This document shows positions 55,361 to 64,000 of a stretch of 64,000 nt of DNA, one piece after another. The notes under the pieces were generated by a model. That model did not search any database, was not told where the DNA came from, and saw only the letters and a list, made by a program, of their open reading frames with translations. A program made the position numbers and the translations under genes. Positions within the stretch are counted from its first letter, which is position 1, and every line of letters starts with the position of its first letter. Source of the DNA: Dallia pectoralis (lineage: Eukaryota > Chordata > Actinopteri > Esociformes > Umbridae). The DNA lies in contig CM055728.1 of the NCBI GenBank assembly GCA_029465975.1, positions 1,748,012 through 1,812,011 of the forward strand, written 5' to 3'.

Positions 55361-57387
55361 ATGCAACACGAACATGGGGAAACTACACAATTACATTTTT
55401 CTAAACAAGTCACCCATTCTGAACTCTCCCCTCTTACAGACGGCTATGGTCTATCAAGGCCAAAACCTTCCCCACAGCGGTGAGTCTAAGGAATATGCCT
55501 CTTGTACTAGACAGTCCTTAGCAGCCCTGCCCCCCCACCCACAGTGGACGTCTTGCACTATAACTAGCCGTTGCCCTCCTTTTGAACTACTGTAGGCCTA
55601 TATATATAACTAGATATTGCTCTTTTTGCACAATTTGTCACTTGAGCCGGGACACTGATCCTTTGCACAATTCAGATACATACTACATATTCAATAATGA
55701 CCCAGTACATATGTCTACTAGGCAGGGTCTCTTGACTGTTCGTGTTGTGTGTTTTTGCTCTTTTTGCACCGTTTTGTGAACATCTTAAAATGTGTGTTCC
55801 AAATGCAGCAACTAGTGGTCAGAAAAAAATCCTTGTGTGTAAACAGACAAATAAATAATAATAAACCTGATTCTGATCTTTGATCTATTTATATTTACTG
55901 TCCTCATTATTTTGTGTTTGATCGCACAGAGAAGTGCTTCTGTCCACCAGATGGGGCTCCAGCCACAGCCAATACGATACTGGGGTATCCAAAGGGCACA
56001 TATACTTTCTGGTCAGTTATACTAAAAATAACTGACCAGAAAGTCAAGCACGTGAACAAATAAAAAGCCTATATTAATTTCATAAGTTTCACATTAACAC
56101 ATTTCCACAAAGGCAAAACATTTTTCCTGTAGTGACTTCTACCACTGGTTATTTAAACACTACACAATTGAAACAGAGGGATTTTTCTTTTTAAATACCT
56201 TATTTTGTTTTACTATTGCACTGGTTTTCAAGCTTTTTGGGCCAGCGCCCGTATCCATTACCCAGGTCCCTTACCGCCCCCCTTCAAATAACAGGTATGC
56301 AGTTTGTGTGGGCAGGTTAAAATGTGTTAAAGTAATTACTGCAATCTTTCTATTTTTTATTATTTCAAACGTCGTAGGTCTGTCCCAAAGTAAGTCGGCA
56401 TTTTAACAGAAAAAAGCATGCAACATGTTTCAGCGTCGTCAAGGTAACGTGATACAGTGCAATTCCATTCCTATTTAAAACATGTTGTGCCCGTGCTGCC
56501 ACTTGCACTTAAACAACCAGGTAACGTCAACTTAATCTATAAGGGTTTAGGGCGGACATTGGGATTGGACCATAGTTTAGTTAGCAAATGTTGAATGAAT
56601 GGTCTCTTCGATACTATTGTGTATATTGGAGAGGAACATCACATCCGTGCTGCAATTCCGAAGTCATGCAAATGTTCTGGCAATGCCATTAACATCAGGT
56701 GAAGTTGGACGGCCCATGTGTTTAATCACAGTGGCTATATTTCATGTTATGCGCTTGACAGCTCAAAGCTGCCGCGTTATACTGTAAACGCTTATGGGCA
56801 TACCGTATGGCATCATGGGTAATGTAGTCAATATCCTGTGTCCACCTGTCATGTAGAGCTATTAGTTTTCCTATCTGCTCCGTTACGGATAAACTAACCC
56901 AAAAAGGACAGTGGTGTCGTGTGGTCCTGTAGCAGTCCTGAAATCACTACATGTTTCATTTGGATATTGCCTCCATTACCACTTTGAATACAGTCCCTTG
57001 AGGGCTTTCATACATATTGCTCTGACTGTCAGTGTTAAACATTGAACACGCTGCAATAGTGAGGTTATCTTGCTCTCTGTTCTGGCTCTACTCTCTCACC
57101 CAGATGCGCCCTCAGGTACCGGCATTTGGCACAGGTTGTTTTTACGTGAATCGGTACTTGGTAGTACAGACGTGACACAATGAATTAATAAAACAATTTT
57201 TAAAATATGAACATTAAAAACCAGTGATTTCGTTTCAAATGGTTAACAAGAGGATTACAGCAACACCACCCTACATATGTAAGAATACAAGTCAGCCAGG
57301 TAGTGTGGTTCTTTTTGCGCTGTGCGCAGTTTTATTTATAGAACCAAGGATAATAATGTGTGTATAAATTGGGATGTTGTATGTCAA
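55361..57387 (+). other. Non-coding stretch
   Basis: No supported coding sequence. It includes a perfect 17-bp hairpin (56004-56044) and a transposon-end-like 'cactggttttcaagcttttt' near 56220. Short open frames here have no recognisable domains. Confidence 0.4.
56004..56044. repeat. Perfect 17-bp inverted repeat (hairpin)
   Basis: 'actttctggtcagttat' (56004-56020) and its exact reverse complement (56028-56044) are separated by a 7-nt loop. Stem and loop size would suit a foldback element core or a short hairpin RNA; nothing else supports a transcript. Confidence 0.6.
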
Positions 57388-57577
57388 TCAATAAATCAAT
57401 TAATTTATACGATCACCCAGCCTGAATCCGACAGAGCACCTATCGACAAGTTGAACAAGTTCAACAAGTTGATACACGGCGGCTAGGAAAAACTCCCTGG
57501 AGGTCAAATTTAGGAAGAAACCTAGAGAGGAACCAGGCTCTGAGCGGTGATCAGTCCTCTTCTGGTAGTGCTGGGTG
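57388..57577 (+). repeat. Dispersed repeat, copy 2
   Basis: Matches 46877-47092 in the same orientation, slightly shorter at the start, with 'gttgaacaagttcaacaagt' showing a small internal duplication. It is followed by a (GT)n run. Confidence 0.7.
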
Positions 57578-58395
57578 TGTGTGTGTGCATGAGCTGCCGA
57601 TGTTCATTAGTTCCTCACGCAGCGTTTCGGCAGCAGCCAAGAAAGAAATCTGTCAGAGAAAAATAGAAGAGAGCAGTTATATGGGAGCACTGGTAGTGAT
57701 CATTCATATTTACCAGATCACCTTGTGTGATCTTGCTGGTTATGTGTATAGTGGCGGCATATCTAGATTAAACCCCGGGGAAAACTGCACAAATATAATC
57801 TTTCCTCATGTTTCACAACTTACAGAAATTATTTTTTTTACAATTTTTAGGTGATACATGTTTTTCTATCAGACATGAATGTCTTCTATGTGTTAATCCC
57901 AATTTGTCTTGTATCCTCACCTCTTCCTCAGGCTGGTTTTGCCCTTTTTGATGACATGGGTGGAGTCAGGGGGCGTGGCATATCCCATGCGGAGGCGGCC
58001 CTGACTGTTGAGTGCACGGCCCGTGCTGCTGAGGTCTCATATGCAGAGGGGCCATCTTGGCAGCAGAATGGACTCGTGGCCTGGGCTCTGTTGTCAGAAA
58101 GGACCAATAGCAGAGTTATAAACCGGTTAGAGTCTTGAATGTGTATTGGCTGCAAGCTGCTATGTGTGAGACTGTGCATTCCATGAATAAGTTCACTATC
58201 TAGGCATTCATTATAATAACTCTTCAGGCATATAACAAATACTATCAAAAGGAATGTTTAGCATCACTGCTTCAACGCTCTATGCTCCTTGTTAACAATA
58301 CGATGGGAATATCTTTTCAACGCAACTCAATGTCTATCAGGACAATACATGAATGTATGGCCTAACCCTATAAATACACGATACGAGTTACTTAC

Positions 58396-59170
58396 AAATC
58401 TCTGGACGGTGATCTTCTCCGGACTGTCAGGGCTGCTGCTGGTCGGGATGCCTTGCACTTGTTGGTTCAACTCTGCAAGTCTCTCCGAACAGACCCTGAA
58501 GACCTCATTCAACTTGTCCAGTCGATCCTGTTGAATCCCCTTCATGTCCGTCCTGGTTCCGGACTTTACAGGGCCCGTCTTCTAGTCCATTCCCACAGTG
58601 TTACTCACCCTGTTTCCCTTTTTGTTTGACAGCCACCTCTTTATCCATCCGATGCACTTCTCTGGCTCTTCCTGCGGCTCCAGCCATTCACCCAGGATGA
58701 GGTCCATGTAGGCCAGGTTCTCCCTAATCCTCCTAAGGATCTCCACCTGGGTGTTGGTCCTCTCTGGTAGCCATGAGGGCTGATCAGTGAAGAGCATCTG
58801 TTTGCCGACCATGGAAGGACGAAGGGCAATGTTGGGCTGAGGTTCAGCTGGCAACGAGATCTGTGTAAAAAACGGAATCAAATGCAAAGAGCTTTTGAGA
58901 CAGGGCATGTTTGATAAGGGCCATATCCACACAAAACACATCTAGACACACACCACACATCTAGACACTCACATGAATCAATGACGACTGGGTAATCGAC
59001 TGTAAAATAATAATAGTGATTTAGAGCTATCCTATGTTTTAAACTTAGTGACATATCTTCCTCTAGAGCTTCAGAATTCAGGCCCGTCTTACCTCATTGT
59101 CATGGTTACTAGATGACTTCTGGTGGATGTCATCAGGCTCACCGCTGGAACCGATCTCCTCAATGGGTTC
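58396..59170 (-). CDS. Unidentified multi-exon host gene (partial)
   Basis: Consecutive minus-strand exons all join in phase 0 with GT/AG sites: one ending at 59093 (from about 59170, acceptor not found); a 15-nt micro-exon at 58973-58987; 58609-58860 (84 codons); and 58396-58563 (56 codons). The product is hydrophilic, with an acidic start (VEPIEEIGSSGEPDD), a helical stretch (about 'ILRRIRENLAYMDLILGEWL') and a heptad-like segment (DRLDKLNEVFRVCSERLAEL). It has no motif I recognise and no similarity to the mobile elements in the window. A terminal exon may start at 58087 and stop at 58037-58039, but this is weak. It could be a real gene, a pseudogene or a lucky alignment of open frames; the exact phase agreement favours a real gene. 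Confidence 0.42.
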
Positions 59171-59419
59171 CACACCGAAACACAGGGGATAGAGAACGTG
59201 AAATATACTCAGTGCCACGGTAGAATATAGTGTCATTGACGAGGATATTGAGTCTTCATTTGTATTGAATTTTGGTTGTACGTTTTTTAAAAATAATTTC
59301 ATCTTAATTGATCTTAATTGTAGCTATGGTAATTCCGCAACAATTCTTACGTTTCTTTTTGTTGCCTATTGATTAGCTAGCACTCCTGTCTAATGTAAAA
59401 TAATGGCTTTTGAAGTTAT

Positions 59420-59640
59420 TGTTTGACAAAATTAGGTCCTATTAAAAGCTGTGTTAAAATATGGTTCATTATGTCCTCAGTTGTATATTGTGTGATGTAA
59501 TGCTGTACTGTTCTGTATGGAGTGTGTTCATACCACAAGAGGGCGCTAAAGTGCAGGCTATAGGACGCGTTCACGTTATTATGTGTCCCAGTTGATTTTG
59601 CCGTTGTTAATAAAACCTGTTTTAACTTGGCAGTTTGTCC
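59420..59640 (+). mobile_element. Possible LTR or leader of the Copia-like fragment
   Basis: The region ends with 'ttaataaaacctgttttaac' (a polyadenylation-type hexamer) just before the Gag-like zinc knuckle, as LTR R/U5 regions do. No second LTR is visible for comparison. Confidence 0.25.
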
Positions 59641-60536
59641 CACCAAGACAAACGCTCGTGGCTGGAACAAAGACGACACAGAGATGGTGTGCTTCAAGTG
59701 TGGCACCAAAGGCCACCGAGTTAAAGGATGTCGACAGAAGACATGGTGGAGTCTCTGCAGAAGTGACACCCACAAAGACGCCACGTGCAGGCGTAAGGAT
59801 AAAGACAAAAGGATGGTGCGAATAAAGTCTCAGAAGACGCCGACGAGGACTACGTGTTCAAGATAAGAGACAGAGGGACCGATACCCAGCGGCAGCCGGC
59901 ATGCAGCATCTAGGAGAAAGGTCTGATGGTGGACACGAGGGCTACCTCTCATGTCATCACGGACAGAACCATGTTCAAGAGTTTTGATGGCGCGTTCAGG
60001 CCAGAAACGCACCGCGTCAAGCTGGCGGATGGCACCCGGTGCAGCGGGGTCGATCAGCGGAGGGGAAATGCTGAGGTTTCACTCATCGACAGCAGAGGAC
60101 AGCGACGCAAGGCGGTGCTGAAAGACACTTTGTTTGTACCCCCAAAGCATCTTCTCTGTGAAGGCAGCGACTATGAGTGGGGCTACGGTTGTTTTTAAAG
60201 AAGATGAAGCCATCCTGATAACCAGAGACGGTTCCAGATTTAACATTCACGTGTATGACAGGTTGTATTATTTGCATACCAAACTGAGTCTAATGACAAG
60301 TGTAATGTTTGTCACGACATACAGACACGGCACAAGATATTAGGCCACTGTAACTATCACAATGTTCTTAAGTTGCAGAATGTTGTCAAAGGTATGCAGA
60401 TCAAAGGCAAAACTGGTAGACCTGAGCAAGAGTGTGAGGTATGTATTCAGGGAAAGTTTGCCCAAACCAGAAATAGGGCTCCCTTACAGATGGTACACAC
60501 AGACCTTGCAGGTCCAGTAGCCACAGAGTCGATAGA
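59627..60536 (+). pseudogene. Copia-like retrotransposon gag-pol fragment
   Basis: A Gag zinc knuckle CFKCGTKGHRVKGC (C-x2-C-x4-H-x4-C, 59692-59733) is followed, in other frames, by a retroviral-type protease start. The latter reads DTRATSHVI (about 59932), with Arg where the active-site Gly normally stands. Then comes a GAG-pre-integrase and integrase N-terminus (CEVCIQGKFAQTRNRAP, then VHTDLAGP) running into the gap at 60536. The order knuckle, protease, integrase is Copia-type (integrase before reverse transcriptase). Frame changes between domains and the missing Gag body mean it is inactive. Confidence 0.75.
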
Positions 60537-61036
60537 NNNNNNNNNNNNNNNNNNNNNNNNNNNNNNNNNNNNNNNNNNNNNNNNNNNNNNNNNNNNNNNN
60601 NNNNNNNNNNNNNNNNNNNNNNNNNNNNNNNNNNNNNNNNNNNNNNNNNNNNNNNNNNNNNNNNNNNNNNNNNNNNNNNNNNNNNNNNNNNNNNNNNNNN
60701 NNNNNNNNNNNNNNNNNNNNNNNNNNNNNNNNNNNNNNNNNNNNNNNNNNNNNNNNNNNNNNNNNNNNNNNNNNNNNNNNNNNNNNNNNNNNNNNNNNNN
60801 NNNNNNNNNNNNNNNNNNNNNNNNNNNNNNNNNNNNNNNNNNNNNNNNNNNNNNNNNNNNNNNNNNNNNNNNNNNNNNNNNNNNNNNNNNNNNNNNNNNN
60901 NNNNNNNNNNNNNNNNNNNNNNNNNNNNNNNNNNNNNNNNNNNNNNNNNNNNNNNNNNNNNNNNNNNNNNNNNNNNNNNNNNNNNNNNNNNNNNNNNNNN
61001 NNNNNNNNNNNNNNNNNNNNNNNNNNNNNNNNNNNN
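60537..61036. other. Assembly gap, 500 N
   Basis: Exactly 500 N between the Copia-like integrase and SatA satellite; contents unknown. The return of the satellite seen at the window start makes a placement error possible here. Confidence 0.95.
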
Positions 61037-61845
61037 AAGCTCTCTTGCCCTGCTCGCTGCCCTCTGGTCTCAGAAACACACTGTCCTTTGCTGGTCTCAC
61101 TGTCCTTTTCTGTTCTCAGAAACACACTGTCCCTGGCCTTTCGCCCTGTCTTTGGGTGTCAGAAACACGTTCTCCTCCCAGCTGTACTCGGCTGCCGGGA
61201 AACACAAGCTCTTTTTGCCCTGCTCGCTGCACTCTGGTCTCAGAAACACACTGTCCTTCGCCATCGCCGCTGTCTTTGGGTGTCAGAAACACGTTCTCCT
61301 CCCAGATGTACTCGTGTCCCTGGAAACATAAGCTCTTTTTTGCCCTGCTCGCTGACCTCTGGGCTCAGAAACACACTGTCCTTTGTTGGTCTCACTGTCC
61401 TTTTCTGGTCTCAGAAACACACTGTCCCTGGCCTTTCCCCCTGTCTTTGGGCGTCAGAAACACGTTCTCCTCCCAGCTGTTCTCGCCTCCCGGGAACACA
61501 AACACTTTTTGCCCTGCTCGCTGCCCTCTGGTTTCAGAAACAAACTGTCCTTTGCTGGTCTCACTGTCCTTTTCTGGTCTCAGAAACACACTGTCCCTGG
61601 CCTTTCCCCCTGTCTTTGGGTGTCAGAAACACGTTCTCCTCCCAGCTGTACTCGGGTGCCGGGAAACACAAGCTCATTTTTGCCCTGCTCGCTGCCCTCA
61701 GGTCTCAGAAACACAGCTCATTTGCCCTCGCCGCTGTCCTCGGGTCTCAGAAACACACTCTCTCTGCCCTCTCTGCTTGAGTAGAGCTAGGTTGACGTCT
61801 AAGCTTGCTAGGAAACACACTCTCTCTGCCCTCTCCGCTTGAGTA
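61037..61845 (+). repeat. SatA satellite block
   Basis: Same sub-units and order as 1691-2626, ending with the same 'cgcttgagtagagctatgtt' type junction ('cttgactagagctatgtt' at 2617). The terminal piece is duplicated (about 61760-61800 and 61815-61860). Confidence 0.88.
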
Positions 61846-62450
61846 GAGCTATGTTGGCCTCTAAGCTTGCTATAGATCTTGAAACAGTGTTTATCGCTAT
61901 GTTCACCTCGGCCTCTTCTTTCTATCTGACCGGGGTCAGTTTATTCTCTCGTTCCATGGGGTGCATGTACAATTGAAAAGACGTCAGATTTGTCCTACTT
62001 TTCAACATTGAAAACAGGTCGATCTTGTCCTACTTTTCAATGTTGAAAACAGTTCGATCTTAGACGTTGAACAGGCGTAAACCTTCAACGTCTAATTACA
62101 ATCCACAGCACACAACCCTGGGAAGCAGAAAGGTCCATTGTCCAAATATTTTGCATTTATTTTTCATGCACACACTACACATTTCTGTCACCAGAGGATG
62201 ATATCGTTGCCGTGCCACCGTTATCCCTCACACTACCCTCGGGTCCCGCCGCGGGACCCGAGCGTAGGGTGTTTTTTTTACCAGCACACAACCCCAGAAA
62301 GGTCACTCCCGCCGTCCTCGGGTCAACCTGTGTAACCCTAACGCGGTAACCCCCCCGCTGTCTTCGGGTCTCTGAAACACGTTCTCCTCCCAGCTGTACT
62401 CGGGTCCCGGAAACACAAGCTCTTTTTGCCCTGCTCGCTGACCTCTGGGC
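61846..62450 (+). repeat. Variant satellite unit and junction sequence
   Basis: It begins with 'cttgctatagatcttgaaac', as at 2642, and includes a short repeat of 'tcctacttttcaa' / 'ttgaaaac' (61990-62060). It then carries 'gcacacaaccctgggaagca' and 'gaggatgatatcgttgccgt', which start the 542-bp unit that follows. 'cccgccgcgggacccgagcg' (about 62240) is palindromic. Confidence 0.65.
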
Positions 62451-63450
62451 TCGATTTTTATCGCGCGACATCTAAACCCCACCTTGAATTTGTGACCGTG
62501 TAGCATGTACTACGATACTGAAACTGAATAAATCTGAATAGCTGTGCAACCAGTTCACTTTGTCTCTATCCGTGTCTCCGTAATGATTAGGCAAGACATA
62601 CAGCGTATCGTTTCACCAATGCGATCTGTGAAAAAAGACCCAGAGACGTGTGAACGCAGTGCGAGAATACTTTATTGTATGTGGCAGCACACAACCCTGG
62701 GAAGCAGAATGGTCCATTGTCCCAAGATTTTGCATGTATTTTCATGCACGCACTACACATTTCTGTCACCAGAGGATGACATCGTTGCCGTGCCACCGTT
62801 ATCCCTCACACTACCCTCGGGTCCCGGCGACCCGAGCGTAGGATTCCCCTCACTCCCGCCGTCCTCGGGTCAACCTGTGTAACCCTAACGCGGCCCCCGC
62901 TGTCTTCGGGTCTCTGAAACACGTTCTCCTCCCAGCTGTACTCCGGTCCCGGGAAACACAAGCTCTTTTTGCCCTGCTCGCTGACTTCTGGGCTCGATTT
63001 TTATCGCGCGACATCTAAACCCCACTTGAATTTGTGACCGTGTAGCATGTACTACGATACTGAAACTGAATAAATCTGAATAGCTGTGCAACCAGTTCAC
63101 TTTGTCTCTATCCGTGTCTCCGTAATGATTAGGCAAGACATACAGCGTATCGTTTCACCAATGCGATCTGTGAAAAAAGACCCAGAGACGTGTGAACGCA
63201 GTGCGAGAATACTTTATTGTATGTGGCAGCACACAACCCTGGGAAGCAGAATGGTCCATTGTCCCAAGATTTTGCATGTATTTTTCATGCACGCACTACA
63301 CATTTCTGTCACCAGAGGATGACATCGTTGCCGTGCCACCGTTATCCCTCACACTACCCTCGGGTCCCGGCGACCCGAGCGTAGGATTCCCCTCCTCCCG
63401 CCGTCCTCGGGTCAACCTGTGTAACCCTAACGCGGCCCCCGCTGTCTTGG
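62451..63450 (+). repeat. 542-bp tandem unit, about two copies
   Basis: 'tcgatttttatcgcgcgaca' at about 62451 and 62993 and 'gctgtgcaaccagttcactt' at about 62541 and 63083 give a 542-bp period with near-perfect identity. Each copy contains 'gtcctcgggtcaacctgtgt' like the GC-rich part of the first satellite unit (525-560), linking the two families. Confidence 0.88.
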
Positions 63451-64000
63451 GTCTCTGAAACACGTTCTCCTCCCAGCTGTACTCGGGTCCCAGGAAACAC
63501 AAGCTCTTTTTTTACCCTGCTCGCTGACCTCTGGGCTCAGAAACACACTGTCCCTGGCCTTTCCCCCTGTCTTTGGGTGTCAGAAACACGTTCTCCTCCC
63601 AGATGTACTCGGTCTCCCGGGAAACATAAGCTCTTTTTTTACCCTGCTCGCTGACCTCTGGGCTCAGAAACACACTGTCCCTGGCCTTTCCCCTGTCTTT
63701 GGGTGTCAGAAACACGTTCTCCTCCCAGATGTACTCGTCTCCCGGGAAACATAAGCTCTTTTTTACCCTGCTCGCTGACCTCTGGGCTCAGAAACACACT
63801 GTCCCTGGCCTTTCCCCCTGTCTTTGGGTGTCAGAAACACACACGTTCTCCTCCCAGATGTACTCGTGTCCCGGGAAACATAAGCTCTTTTTTTACCCTG
63901 CTCGCTGACCTCTGGGCTCAGAAACACACTGTCCCTGGCCTTTCCCCTGTCTTTGGGTGTCAGAAACACGTTCTCCTCCCAGATGTACTCGTCTCCCGGG
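63451..64000 (+). repeat. SatA satellite block, ~125-bp regular units
   Basis: Regular repeats of 'gctgacctctgggctcagaa', 'acactgtccctggcctttcc', 'gtgtcagaaacacgttctcc' and 'cccagatgtactcg', more homogeneous than the blocks near the start. Cut by the window edge. Confidence 0.88.

Noticed and set aside
57928..58248. 106-residue minus-strand frame as the C-terminal exon of the unknown gene
   Set aside because: Joining it in phase 0 at the best acceptor gives a stop after about 16 codons. The longer frame needs an unsupported acceptor.

Overview
The window is nuclear DNA of a vertebrate, almost certainly a teleost fish. It has GT/AG-spliced genes, tRNA-derived sequence, a Tc1-like transposon, hAT-like ends, BEL/Pao and Copia-like retrotransposons, an L1-type LINE and many satellites. 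The dispersed repeat near 46.9 and 57.4 kb resembles one I know from salmonid and pike genomes, so a salmoniform or esociform fish is a weak guess. Nothing looks bacterial. Three runs of exactly 500 N (17042-17541, 35568-36067, 60537-61036) are scaffold gaps, so order and orientation across them are uncertain.

Layout. 1-4453: a satellite with a short 'ctcagaaacac' theme nested in a 2.4-2.6 kb higher-order unit; the same family returns at 61037-64000. 4454-5700: a small array of initiator-Met-like and Arg(CCT) tRNA sequences. 5706-36255: the most interesting part, seven copies or fragments (A to F, with E split into E1 and E2) of a spliced gene. It encodes an N-terminal zinc finger, a tyrosine-recombinase-like region and a KMT5A-like SET domain. 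The copies lie in both orientations, with ~665-bp satellite arrays (R600) at the 5' end and ~390-bp (R390) or GC-rich arrays at the 3' end. Copy D (20560-23340, minus strand) has an intact 637-codon reading frame across nine coding exons; all others are broken. A BEL/Pao retrotransposon interrupts copy B, and a 5-kb palindrome is centred near 27992.

36384-46245: a Tc1-like transposon split by a 9.2-kb insertion with an 8-bp target duplication. The insertion holds five minisatellites and a 1.5-kb foldback hAT-like element. 46877-53507: a dispersed repeat, then a near full-length L1-type LINE with two open ORFs and visible target-site duplications. 53521-59300: mostly non-coding DNA plus a plausible unidentified host gene on the minus strand (58396-59170). 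59627-60536: a decayed Copia-like fragment cut by the third gap.

The genes form no pathway; this is a mobile-element and satellite landscape. The candidate undescribed system is the SET/tyrosine-recombinase gene with its satellite flanks. In copy D the recombinase tyrosine is replaced by Gln and the C-terminal SET tyrosines by Phe and His, whereas fragment E1 keeps a His-Tyr-Arg signature. That pattern suggests either domesticated or decaying descendants of an active element.
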